From Nitrososphaerota archaeon (GTDB taxonomy: Archaea > Thermoproteota > Nitrososphaeria > Nitrososphaerales > Gagatemarchaeaceae), in assembly GCA_029785825.1 (NCBI GenBank), contig JAFLYY010000002.1:90011-154010 (forward strand): 64,000 nucleotides of DNA, in the 5' to 3' direction. Within the stretch, counting starts at the first letter, position 1. Each line of letters opens with the position of its first letter. Shown here piece after piece: positions 8,529 through 16,573 of the stretch. A model generated the notes under the pieces. That model saw only the letters and a list, made by a program, of their open reading frames with translations. It did not search any database and was not told the origin of the DNA. Both the position numbers and the translations under genes were made by a program.

Positions 8529-8837
8529 ATGTCAGACAATACATCGTTTCTGGAAGCTGTTGACGACCCGGAAGTTGCCAAGAAGTACCTAACATACGCG
8601 CTACGGCATATCACGCTCGCTGCGGCGGAGCTCGATTCAGTCGAGGCATTTCTCGAGGCATTACGTGGGTTTCCGGGGATTGTAGACATCATTGACACAA
8701 ATGACAACCTACAGAGCGGCGCAGCAGCCGTTCTGTTCCGCATCAACCAGAAGATCTCAGACCCCGGCAAGTCCATCCTCTCCAAGACGCAGATCGAAGA
8801 GTTACGGAAGGTGATCTCACGATGGAGAAGGAGATAG
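8529..8837 (+). CDS. Small helical orphan protein
   Basis: A 102-residue helical protein ending in a basic SRWRRR stretch. It overlaps the next gene by 16 nt. No family is recognised. Confidence 0.6.
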   Translation: MSDNTSFLEAVDDPEVAKKYLTYALRHITLAAAELDSVEAFLEALRGFPGIVDIIDTNDNLQSGAAAVLFRINQKISDPGKSILSKTQIEELRKVISRWRRR

Positions 8838-9319
8838 TAAAACCAACGGATATCAGAGAAGTGGGAATGGGGCACATCGGCGGCAAGCTCCTGCCCTTCA
8901 TCAAAGTAGACCAGGGGGACTACGGTCCCCAGGTCTGGATGTACCTCTCCGAAGATCTCTATGAGCAGCTCAGATCCGAGATGAAGAGCCTCGACAGGCT
9001 GAAGGCGGAATACGCCAGCCTCTTCCCCCACGAGTTCGGGCTCCCCGGTGAGTTCAAACGAGGAGACCTACTCGAAGTCGTAAAGATGGCACCGACATAC
9101 AAACAGGGCGCTCGTGAAGACCGGGTAGAGCCGGGCGACAGAGCGGCGTTCATAGAATATGTCGGGGTAGTGCCAGAGGGCAAGTCGACACCAGCCATCA
9201 GAATCAGAGTAGACTTCGACTACGACAAGCCTGATCTCGAAGAGGACTATCACCGAACGTTTGTGATGAGACCTGATGAAGGCGACGAACTACGATTAGT
9301 GAAGAGTGAGAAGGAGTGA
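8822..9319 (+). CDS. Orphan protein, 165 residues
   Basis: The ATG at 8822 lies inside the end of the previous gene. The protein has a helical middle (residues 45-70) and a beta-rich second half with many acidic residues. No family is recognised. Confidence 0.65.
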   Translation: MEKEIVKPTDIREVGMGHIGGKLLPFIKVDQGDYGPQVWMYLSEDLYEQLRSEMKSLDRLKAEYASLFPHEFGLPGEFKRGDLLEVVKMAPTYKQGAREDRVEPGDRAAFIEYVGVVPEGKSTPAIRIRVDFDYDKPDLEEDYHRTFVMRPDEGDELRLVKSEKE

Positions 9320-9326
9320 AGAGAAG

Positions 9327-9623
9327 ATGATAATCAGAGCAGATCCAATGACAAAAACCGGTCTCTTCATGGTAGGCCGGACAACACCAGACGGACAGAC
9401 GATTAAGCTGAGGATTGAAGTCGAGTTCGAGTCTCCAGACGAAGCTAAAGAGTTTGTCAAGACGATGTATGCCAACCATAACGACCCACTACTAACATGC
9501 AGGCTAATCTTATTGCAAGCAGACGAACGTGCCGTCCACAACCAGCAAAATGTCGTCAGAGACCGTATTGCCAGAGAGGGCCAGGATATCGTGACTCGGT
9601 CCATGAGCGAAAGAGGGTGGTAG
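9327..9623 (+). CDS. Small orphan protein
   Basis: A 98-residue protein. The first half is two to three strands with a TTPDGQTIKL hairpin and the second half is helical. It starts just after GAGTGAAGAG. No family is recognised. Confidence 0.6.
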   Translation: MIIRADPMTKTGLFMVGRTTPDGQTIKLRIEVEFESPDEAKEFVKTMYANHNDPLLTCRLILLQADERAVHNQQNVVRDRIAREGQDIVTRSMSERGW

Positions 9624-9627
9624 AGGA

Positions 9628-9843
9628 ATGGCAACCGAATCATCATTTGCAGGAAAGGCCTGGGACCTCTATGGCAATGAAATCCCAATGGCGGCCTGCC
9701 CAAAGTGTAACACGATTTCCCAAACATATCTCACCGGATGCAACCCCACACCAAAGGAGCAATGGAAGTGCAACAACACAGAATGCCCTGTTGGCAACTT
9801 CGACGCTTCCGGGAGAATGTTGTTCAGAAAGAGGCGGCAATAG
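9628..9843 (+). CDS. Zinc-ribbon protein, 71 residues
   Basis: A small protein with ACPKCN and KCNNTECP cysteine pairs (residues 25-55), which form a typical zinc ribbon. It starts 4 nt after the previous stop. It may bind nucleic acid or protein; the partner is unknown. Confidence 0.65.
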   Translation: MATESSFAGKAWDLYGNEIPMAACPKCNTISQTYLTGCNPTPKEQWKCNNTECPVGNFDASGRMLFRKRRQ

Positions 9844-9847
9844 ACAC

Positions 9848-10156
9848 TTGAGAAGTACAGGACTATCAATAGAAGATGCCGCAGCAGCAGTTCTGGTACC
9901 TGGGAAGGAGATATACTTCGGTCTCACCTTCTCCAATCCAGGGGGCTGGGCAGCGGCTGGACGTAAATGCAAGAACTGCGGCAAGCCTCTCACAGGACCA
10001 TTCAGAATGCTGTGGGCTCGAGTTCCGGGAACAAAATGGACCGGCAGAGAAGTGTTTGACGTCTGTGCCCCGGAATACGAACAGCTGACCGGGTTCAGAA
10101 TCGAGCAAAAACGCCCAACGCAGATAGAACAGAACTTCATGCGTACGGGATTCTGA
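9848..10156 (+). CDS. Small protein with CxxC and later cysteine
   Basis: A 102-residue protein starting with TTG at 9848, just after the preceding stop. A CKNCG motif near residue 40 is followed by FDVCAPEY, together a possible metal site. It resembles the 16289-16573 protein in having a PGT(K/N)-x-(T/A)GR segment between its cysteines, so the two may be distant paralogues. Confidence 0.55.
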   Translation: MRSTGLSIEDAAAAVLVPGKEIYFGLTFSNPGGWAAAGRKCKNCGKPLTGPFRMLWARVPGTKWTGREVFDVCAPEYEQLTGFRIEQKRPTQIEQNFMRTGF

Positions 10157-10173
10157 ATCACTGCTGCGTGTAA

Positions 10174-10386
10174 ATGCCATGGCCAACGATGCCCAAGCGG
10201 GCAACAGCTGAGGCCAAGTATGACAAAGGGCATGAAATCATGAACAAATCATGTTACCACTCTTGGAACGTCAGCATGCCAGCTCTTGCAACGTCTGTCT
10301 GTCCTTACTACGGGCTGAAACACAGATGCAACCTCGACGAAGGGCACACAGGCAATCACCGATGCAAATGCCGAAAAGAAGACTGA
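10174..10386 (+). CDS. Small cysteine/histidine-rich protein
   Basis: A 70-residue protein; an internal ATG at 10240 could be the true start. The C-terminal part has the spacing CPYYGLKHRCNLDEGHTGNH, like small phage-type zinc modules in which Cys and His surround an EGHxGxH signature. It is the last gene before the large non-coding stretch. Confidence 0.55.
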   Translation: MPWPTMPKRATAEAKYDKGHEIMNKSCYHSWNVSMPALATSVCPYYGLKHRCNLDEGHTGNHRCKCRKED

Positions 10387-10394
10387 AATCCTAG

Positions 10395-10966
10395 CCAGCT
10401 ATTATTTTCAAATGCTGGAGGGTGCATGCGGGCAAATCTATCTAGCTAAATTGCCCGCATGATTTTTCCGGTACCTCCCTCTGGGACGGCACCGATGCTT
10501 GTCCGTGGGCTTACTGGTCCCGGAATGTGCTAGCAGTTACTCCTGATGACTCCGACCCAACACGGTGCAAACCGCGACCTGGGCAACGGGGGCTTCTGGC
10601 GTCAAGCCAGAGAGTGACCAGCTGCTAGGCACTTAGCCTGCACTCATATGCTGTAGAGCAGCTCTACAGCAAGTGCAGGACACGATGGTCGAAATCATGG
10701 ACTGAACAGGCGGGCAACAAGCCCACCAATTCGGTCCGCAGCCGCTGTTCTCAGGACAGCGGATGTCCCTTTGAAGCTGCGTAGCTAACCTCCTATTGGA
10801 GGGTGTTACGCAGTGGAGGGGTGATAGAGAAATGTACAGCGCACCAATCCAACCCAACCAAAAACGCTGTTCATTATCCATTGGCGCCTCGTCGCCAATG
10901 ATCTGTGAAGTACATCTATACCAGGTTGATGTGCCCGCTTAAAAGGCGGTGATAGCTCATTCACAG
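10395..10966 (+). ncRNA. Large structured non-coding RNA, unknown class
   Basis: About 570 nt without a reading frame but full of perfect hairpins. Pairings include 10395-10399 with 10414-10418, 10425-10435 with 10451-10461 (11 bp), 10595-10600 with 10606-10611, 10637-10644 with 10672-10679 enclosing 10650-10656 with 10664-10670, 10742-10748 with 10756-10762, 10777-10783 with 10807-10813 enclosing 10789-10793 with 10798-10802, 10836-10841 with 10865-10870, 10879-10886 with 10893-10900, and 10903-10909 with 10960-10966 enclosing two more helices. The RNA-level reading and the strand (that of its neighbours) are inferred. No RNase P, SRP or rRNA core sequence is visible. Confidence 0.6.
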
Positions 10967-11511
10967 TGATCTCCAACAAGAATTGCCGCAACTGCGGCAA
11001 GTATACACCACATCGTACACTCTACGTACGGTCCCGTGTAGGCAAATCCCGCACTTGGCGGGAAGTGTTGACCATGTGCATGAATTGCCGCACGCCCTAC
11101 CATATCATGCGGAGTGTCTACAAGGCGGCGAAGTATACCAACGACGAGAAGTTTGATGCGGTACTCCGCGAAGCGGCGAGCGGGTTAGACTTCGAGACTC
11201 TTCACAGGCGTCTCACAGAGACGGGAAAGGAGTACACCGACAACGGCCTCACGGACGTCCTGAACTACCTGATGCAACACGGATTCATGAGTGAAGAAAC
11301 GAAGGATTACACAACCGAGATCATTACCGGAATATCGGGTCGAAGCGAGCTAAAGAACCTCGCATCATGTAGCGCATGCGGCAAGGCAAATTCTGTCATC
11401 AGCTTGTATTCATCATACCATCACAAACTTTTGGCAGTTGGCTCGCTGTGTATCAGTTGTGGTGACATAGACCAAAGCAGCATGCATGACGAGGAATCAC
11501 AACATCCATGA
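10966..11511 (+). CDS. Double zinc-ribbon protein
   Basis: A 181-residue protein beginning with GTG inside the last helix of the structured RNA. It has an N-terminal zinc ribbon (CRNCGK and CMNCRT, residues 6-40) and a C-terminal one (CSACGK and CISCGD, residues 129-165), separated by a helical linker. Its end overlaps the HNH gene as ATGA. The position between the RNA and the nuclease suggests an RNA- or DNA-binding role, which is an inference. Confidence 0.65.
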   Translation: MISNKNCRNCGKYTPHRTLYVRSRVGKSRTWREVLTMCMNCRTPYHIMRSVYKAAKYTNDEKFDAVLREAASGLDFETLHRRLTETGKEYTDNGLTDVLNYLMQHGFMSEETKDYTTEIITGISGRSELKNLASCSACGKANSVISLYSSYHHKLLAVGSLCISCGDIDQSSMHDEESQHP

Positions 11512-11897
11512 CCTCGAAAAGTTACAGGCGCTTGAAACGGAAGTCGCCTGAACTCTGGAAGGCGAGGATCCTCAAGGCGTCTCTTCACCGGTTCGGTATT
11601 GAGATGGCAGTAGAACAGATCCTGGATTGGATGGCAAAGACCCCTACGTGTACATACTGCGGTGAGAAGATCCCTGTAAGGAAGTATTCTGTAGACCACA
11701 TAGTTCCTAGAAGTAGAGGAGGCTTGCCTGACGACCCATCAAATGTTCAATTGGTCGATTTAGGGTGCAACCTGATGAAAGGTAACATGACGGACAGCGA
11801 ATTCAGAGATCTGCTGGCATATCTGAGCGATAAACCAATCGTAGGGAAAATGATGCGGCAGAGACTGAAAGCCTCGGGCTACCTGTTCAATCGCTAG
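11508..11897 (+). CDS. HNH endonuclease
   Basis: A 129-residue protein with a complete HNH fold: CTYCG (Cys48, Cys51), SVDHIVPRSRGG (Asp63, His64) and NVQLVDLGCNLMKGNMT (Asn79, Cys87, Asn88). HNH nucleases of this size cut DNA at a single metal centre and are common as homing or phage packaging-associated nucleases. It overlaps the double zinc-ribbon gene by 4 nt and lies about 540 nt after the structured RNA. The fold is sure; the role is not. Confidence 0.85.
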   Translation: MTSKSYRRLKRKSPELWKARILKASLHRFGIEMAVEQILDWMAKTPTCTYCGEKIPVRKYSVDHIVPRSRGGLPDDPSNVQLVDLGCNLMKGNMTDSEFRDLLAYLSDKPIVGKMMRQRLKASGYLFNR

Positions 11898-11927
11898 TCA
11901 AAGAAGGGTTCAGCAGAAAGTGCGGAG

Positions 11928-12470
11928 ATGTTTGAAATGATACCAGACAACAAGCAAAGGCACCATGTACCGAAGTCACGAATACTGCAAGACATACGCA
12001 TAAAAAGTGTCAGCGAAGTCGCGTTACAGGATCACAGGAAGCTCGGAATATCCTGGGAAGAAGCGTGGTCTGCAGCAAACTCGACACTGTCCTATATCGA
12101 ACCTGACAAAGGTGCGGATACGTTCTACATAGTCGCATCTGAAGCTACAAGTCTGAGTATTAACGACACCATTGACGCAGCACTCAATCTGGAGCATGAA
12201 AGCGAACATGCAGGACTGAACGCAATCGGAGAGTATGAAGCAAGTGACAGAATGGACGAATTCTTGGACCGTGATGAGTTAGAGAGTTTCGCCGGTATGA
12301 GCCGCATGGAACGGGCGCGGTTTAGAATGGATCCAACTTACCTCGCATCAACACGAGCGCCGCCAGCATTCGCAAGCAGGGCCGATATTACAGCTGATAA
12401 TGACGTTATTTGTTCCTGCCCCGTGAGCAGGGACAAGCGAACGAAGTATTCACGGAATAAGAGAGAGTAG
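11928..12470 (+). CDS. Orphan protein with HExxH motif
   Basis: A 180-residue protein. Residues 90-94 read HESEH, matching HExxH of zinc metallopeptidases, followed by GEYEASDRMDEF, which could supply a third ligand. The motif sits in a helix-compatible stretch. A short motif like this can arise by chance, so peptidase activity is only possible. The C-terminal 35 residues are basic. Confidence 0.5.
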   Translation: MFEMIPDNKQRHHVPKSRILQDIRIKSVSEVALQDHRKLGISWEEAWSAANSTLSYIEPDKGADTFYIVASEATSLSINDTIDAALNLEHESEHAGLNAIGEYEASDRMDEFLDRDELESFAGMSRMERARFRMDPTYLASTRAPPAFASRADITADNDVICSCPVSRDKRTKYSRNKRE

Positions 12471-12476
12471 AAAGAT

Positions 12477-12809
12477 ATGAACGCAATAACAAAGAGGCAC
12501 AGAGAAGAAGTTTACGAAAGGTTCGTAGAAGACCTGAAGTCACAAGACCAACGGGTACGAATGGCAGCTCTGGCAATACAGGCAAGAGTGCAGAAGGTCT
12601 CTTTTGACGCCGAAGTGCTGAAGAACACAGTAGCCGCGTTGGCCATGCTTGACGAAAACGGACCTCTCAGAAGTCTTGACCAGGTGGAAAAAGCCTTCGA
12701 ATACTGGGACGTATCAACCATGTACACGACATTCGCCCCAGACTTTGCCAACTATCTGATGAGCCAGATGGTCAAAGTCGCGACTCCACTCAATAAATAC
12801 GGCAACTGA
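12477..12809 (+). CDS. Small helical orphan protein
   Basis: A 110-residue, almost entirely helical protein, with ATG at 12477 shortly after the previous stop and the next gene starting 2 nt after its end. No family is recognised. Confidence 0.6.
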   Translation: MNAITKRHREEVYERFVEDLKSQDQRVRMAALAIQARVQKVSFDAEVLKNTVAALAMLDENGPLRSLDQVEKAFEYWDVSTMYTTFAPDFANYLMSQMVKVATPLNKYGN

Positions 12810-12811
12810 CG

Positions 12812-13333
12812 ATGAAACAGCACCAGCCTCACTACAAGTGTTCGGCAAGAGACGATGATTACCGCAGTAGAACTGATTGTACAACAACGAGAGAAATGAG
12901 AAACATGGCGAGAGAAGACATAGAACGGCTGAAGGGACATTTGCTGAAGATTGGCGGAGGCGGACCCAACAACAATGGGTTCGCCTACAAGGGATATGAG
13001 GAACAAATGGACAAGTTCCTCGAGAAAGAATTCAGACCGGGAGATGTTGATAAACTAATCACCAATGGTAAGTTGTTCACGCCAAAGAGCACGACATTGA
13101 GAAAGGGAAGGCCCAACGGTTGCCACGGCAATGTGGCTAGGCTTGTGTCACGTTACCCTCAGAAGTACACAGCCTGGACCGGCATGTCCCTGGGTCCTGA
13201 CCCGATATGGCGCTCCCACTCGTGGGCTATCAATAAGAATGGTGATGTGATAGAGACCACTGTACCACGAACTGCATACTACGGGTACCAGATGGACGAA
13301 GCTATGGTAGGACTTCTGTCAAAAGGATGGTAA
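12812..13333 (+). CDS. Possible Cys/His peptidase-like protein
   Basis: A 173-residue protein (an in-frame ATG at 12890 or 12902 could be the real start). The C-terminal half has GCHGNVARL (Cys104), WRSHSWAI (His136) and DVIETT (Glu148), a Cys-His-acid order like NlpC/P60 or transglutaminase-like folds and similar to uncharacterised phage proteins. The activity is an inference. It is the second such protein in the cluster after 2938-3348. Confidence 0.5.
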   Translation: MKQHQPHYKCSARDDDYRSRTDCTTTREMRNMAREDIERLKGHLLKIGGGGPNNNGFAYKGYEEQMDKFLEKEFRPGDVDKLITNGKLFTPKSTTLRKGRPNGCHGNVARLVSRYPQKYTAWTGMSLGPDPIWRSHSWAINKNGDVIETTVPRTAYYGYQMDEAMVGLLSKGW

Positions 13334-13402
13334 ACAATGCCGCCAACAACGGACGAACCTGAAAGAACCGCAACTATGCCTGATAGCACGAAGTGATATG
13401 AA

Positions 13403-13723
13403 ATGAATGAACAACCCGAGACATTCTGGGTGATAGGCGAGTTGTCGGCACGTTCGAACCGCCCCAATCTGATGAAGATAGTGGCCGTAGCGAACTCCAA
13501 GAAACTCGCCGAGAAGAAGCGTGACCAAACATTCTCCGGCAAGCTGGTCGCGAAACTATTGCCGAGCGAAGCCGACAGGATACTGAGCGAGAATGACCGG
13601 TGCTTCATGTACACGGAATTTCCTACTCCGATCATGGGCGCCGTCGATTTGTGTAGGTCAGCAGCAACTATGCAGAGTGGAAAATGCGTCAGCGATACCT
13701 CTGTCCTGTTAGACCTGATCTAA
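13403..13723 (+). CDS. Small orphan protein ending in the leucine tail
   Basis: A 106-residue protein with two strands, then a basic helix. It ends in SDTSVLLDLI, the shared tail with threonine in place of proline. Between it and the previous gene are 70 nt without a clear gene. No family is recognised. Confidence 0.7.
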   Translation: MNEQPETFWVIGELSARSNRPNLMKIVAVANSKKLAEKKRDQTFSGKLVAKLLPSEADRILSENDRCFMYTEFPTPIMGAVDLCRSAATMQSGKCVSDTSVLLDLI

Positions 13724-13738
13724 GATGGCGGTCAAAAG

Positions 13739-14263
13739 ATGACATCTCATTTTGACAACCTGATGAGCCTATGGAGGGTCGCTAGTAAATACGAACCAGC
13801 CATTCCACTAGTCACATGGCTCGTAGACAGGTGCATAGAACAAGCAGATGCCAAAGAGTCAAAAACATGGACATACACAAAGTTCGTTGAGCGTGAAAAC
13901 GCCAACAGAAGGCAAATCAACGAGACGGTTGAAACCAGGAGGAACGACCCACTACCAATGCGAGACTCACACGACCTCAACATGAAATTCGAATACCTCA
14001 ATGCCTGCCACACGGTGCTTGACCATAGGAACTGGCATCTGAAGGTGTTCAACGAACCCCTGGCAATGACTATTGAATGCCTTGCAGAGAGCTTGGGTGA
14101 TGGGCATATAATATCAGGACGGCGAGTACGGGACTACAAGATCGATACAGCCTTTCCCGAGTTCGAGCAACTTGTTCTCCAGGCGGGTTTCACAAAAGAC
14201 GCCCACGGAAGAGGCAAGTATAATTTCACCTACGAACCACCGGCATATACCAAGCATGACTAG
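13739..14263 (+). CDS. Orphan protein, 174 residues
   Basis: A soluble, mainly helical protein. The middle contains a run of charged residues with many Asn and Arg. There is no leucine tail and no recognised family. Confidence 0.65.
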   Translation: MTSHFDNLMSLWRVASKYEPAIPLVTWLVDRCIEQADAKESKTWTYTKFVERENANRRQINETVETRRNDPLPMRDSHDLNMKFEYLNACHTVLDHRNWHLKVFNEPLAMTIECLAESLGDGHIISGRRVRDYKIDTAFPEFEQLVLQAGFTKDAHGRGKYNFTYEPPAYTKHD

Positions 14264-14325
14264 AGCAGGCGGATTGAAGGGCACGACAAAGACGCTGTTT
14301 TAACAGCAAAGAGAGTGTAAAGACA

Positions 14326-15066
14326 ATGGGTTGGAATTACAAGTACATACTGATGCCCAGCAACTTCGATGTAGAGAAGTTCAGCAAGGCAGCATTGGAT
14401 GCCGGGTACGAAGACATGACTAATCAGGCAGTAGCGAGCGCCAAATGGGAAGAAGACAGAATCAACTTCATGATCACCGCCGAAGAGGACCGAAGAACAC
14501 ATGCCTATACCAAAGCCGAACTGAAATCGAAGTCGGATGTATTTTGGGCATTCATGAACAAGGAGCCTGACGACCCCCTTCTCAAGCGTTACAGGAAAGC
14601 AGAAAAAGACCAAAGCCTAGCCCTGTACCAGATCTGGTTCAACAAAATAGCCGGTAGGTACATCATGTTCTACACGTCATTCGGGCATGATACCAATAAC
14701 GACTTTCTCACAGCAGCCATATCACAATTATATGCCTTGGGGGTCGTCGGTACCATATGGGTGATCGACGGGAACAGCATATCTGATGAGATTATGTGCG
14801 CAGAATACGAGCTCAGTGGTAACAGCGTGCCTGAGATAACACCATTGGGAAGTGTCGAATCGGGAATAGGCAACTATCAAGAGTTCCTGAAGAGCTACAA
14901 AGACACTGGCGCCGACCTCGAAGCCATCCATGCGGCGCTCCTAGACATATCTCCTGGCAACAGGCCTCCGGTAACAATGTTCGGAAAATATCTCACAGGA
15001 ACTGATGACATCGACAGGTTCAGGCAACTCATAACCGTAGAAAAGCCTGAGGATGACAGCAACTAA
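14326..15066 (+). CDS. Orphan protein, 246 residues
   Basis: A soluble alpha/beta protein. The middle part (QIWFNKIAGRYIMFYTSFG, then VVGTIWVIDGNS) has a Rossmann-like strand-helix rhythm, but no nucleotide-binding motif is visible. No family is recognised and there is no tail. Confidence 0.65.
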   Translation: MGWNYKYILMPSNFDVEKFSKAALDAGYEDMTNQAVASAKWEEDRINFMITAEEDRRTHAYTKAELKSKSDVFWAFMNKEPDDPLLKRYRKAEKDQSLALYQIWFNKIAGRYIMFYTSFGHDTNNDFLTAAISQLYALGVVGTIWVIDGNSISDEIMCAEYELSGNSVPEITPLGSVESGIGNYQEFLKSYKDTGADLEAIHAALLDISPGNRPPVTMFGKYLTGTDDIDRFRQLITVEKPEDDSN

Positions 15067-15081
15067 AGGGGTTAGACAAAG

Positions 15082-15324
15082 TTGAGAGACATCATAAGTC
15101 GAGACGTACGAGGAGAGAACTGCTACGTTATGTACGGAGAGTGCGGTGCAGACGGGAGTGTCTATGCCGACAGCCCAGAAGAAGCCATAGAGAAAACTGC
15201 CAAGGCCTTCGGCCGCACCTTCAGTTATATCGAAAGACGATACGAACCGTTCGGAACGAAGGCAAAAACAACCATTCCAGAACGCCAAAGCCTTCTCAAA
15301 GAATCGATATACTACAATACGTGA
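15082..15324 (+). CDS. Small orphan protein
   Basis: An 80-residue protein starting with TTG. Residues 12-45 have the strand-helix pattern of short domains that follow YGECGADGSVYADSPEEAIEKTAKAF-like sequences, seen in HicB-type and DUF5678-type modules, but the match is too weak to name. A basic tail follows. Confidence 0.55.
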   Translation: MRDIISRDVRGENCYVMYGECGADGSVYADSPEEAIEKTAKAFGRTFSYIERRYEPFGTKAKTTIPERQSLLKESIYYNT

Positions 15325-15370
15325 CCAGATGCGCATGAAGCCTCAGGCACAATATGAAATGTGACAATTG

Positions 15371-15946
15371 GTGAACAGTTTGGCAGAATCAAAGAAAGAG
15401 TCAATCGAAAAGCAATTAGCAGAACTCGAAGCAAACGCCAGAGCCGCAGTGAAAGCCAGAAACTTTGACGAAGAACTAAGAATAGACGCACAAATATCAG
15501 AGCTGAGAAAGGCATTGACGCACGAACTCCCACGGGCAAACCGGCGGCTCACGTCAGAAGACTGGAAGAAGATAGAAACAGAGGGACCAACAGCAGGACG
15601 AATTGCCTGGGGCGGGTTCTGGGAGATGCGCAAATCCGACAGCGGACCACAGCGATACCACTTCACATGCTCATGGTCGCAGTCTTTACAAGACGCGATT
15701 GCTGAATTTATGGGCAGAACAGGATCACACGGGTGGTACGCCCTGATCTGGCGATACGAAGACACCCGCGGCCCACTACCCAGACCATACACGATGTGGA
15801 CAGAACACGAGAAGCTCAAGCACTTCTACATCTGCGGCGTCGTCGATGGCACCGACGGCAAACTATTCAAATTCCCGCGCCTCATCGACCTCTATAATGC
15901 CAAAGACTACGCCCTGGAGCTCCTCCGTAAGGAAGGAAGACTATGA
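15371..15946 (+). CDS. Coiled-coil orphan protein
   Basis: A 191-residue protein starting with GTG at 15371 (a TTG precedes it). Residues 1-45 form a charged helix like the UVR coiled-coil, and the remainder is tryptophan-rich. Its end overlaps the next start by 4 nt. Synonymous positions are clearly richer in C than in genes at the start of the cluster. Confidence 0.6.
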   Translation: MNSLAESKKESIEKQLAELEANARAAVKARNFDEELRIDAQISELRKALTHELPRANRRLTSEDWKKIETEGPTAGRIAWGGFWEMRKSDSGPQRYHFTCSWSQSLQDAIAEFMGRTGSHGWYALIWRYEDTRGPLPRPYTMWTEHEKLKHFYICGVVDGTDGKLFKFPRLIDLYNAKDYALELLRKEGRL

Positions 15947-16203
15947 CAACCGAACCAGATGAGAGCCCGCCCCCGGGCGCAAAGAAAACCGGACCCCACC
16001 GCTACACTGTGATAATGGGCAAAGAACTGATAGATGTCGAAGACCTAGGACCAAACACCATACCACGATACACAGCAACTGACGAGAGCGGCCGGACATT
16101 CTTTCACGACCAACTCACTTTCATTATAACACCGCCCCCAAGCAAAATGCCACAAAAACCCTACACCGTTAAGGACCCTAGTACCCTGCTGCAGCTCCTA
16201 TAG
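15943..16203 (+). CDS. Small orphan protein ending in the leucine tail
   Basis: An 86-residue, proline-rich protein with strands at residues 20-60. It overlaps the previous gene by 4 nt and ends in KDPSTLLQLL, a typical copy of the shared tail. It is the last tail-bearing gene of the left cluster. Confidence 0.7.
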   Translation: MTTEPDESPPPGAKKTGPHRYTVIMGKELIDVEDLGPNTIPRYTATDESGRTFFHDQLTFIITPPPSKMPQKPYTVKDPSTLLQLL

Positions 16204-16288
16204 TGTTCGGCAACTGTCGTATAATCATACATACACAACGACAAGTAACGAATGAGTGAAAGCATGATAAGAGTGCCCAACAGGATAT

Positions 16289-16573
16289 GTGAAAAAATTG
16301 CAAGGAGGACACTTCGCCCAGATAGACACGACATTTGCTGACCTGGTACCCGGGTTCGAAATCTACCAAGGATCAACCTACCACCGCATGAAGACCCTCA
16401 ACCCCGCCCCCAAAAGGTGCGCCATCTGCAAACAGCATGCCAACCGCCCATACAGGGCAATCCTAGCACGCACCCCCGGGACCAACAGAGCCGGACGACA
16501 AAAGATCTACATCTGCGCAACAGACTACAAATCACGAACAGGACGCACACTATGCAGCTGCACCAGAACCTGA
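16289..16573 (+). CDS. Small cysteine-rich protein
   Basis: A 94-residue protein starting with GTG. CAICKQH, YICATDY and LCSC suggest a metal-binding fold, and the PGTNRAGRQKIY segment resembles part of the 9848-10156 protein. Codon use is very C-rich. A TATA-like stretch and the string ATAATCATACATAC lie upstream, so it may have its own promoter. Confidence 0.5.
   Translation: MKKLQGGHFAQIDTTFADLVPGFEIYQGSTYHRMKTLNPAPKRCAICKQHANRPYRAILARTPGTNRAGRQKIYICATDYKSRTGRTLCSCTRT

Noticed and set aside
10395..10966. Group I or group II intron
   Set aside because: No domain V-like hairpin and no clear P7 guanosine-binding pairing were found, and the flanking genes look complete rather than split.
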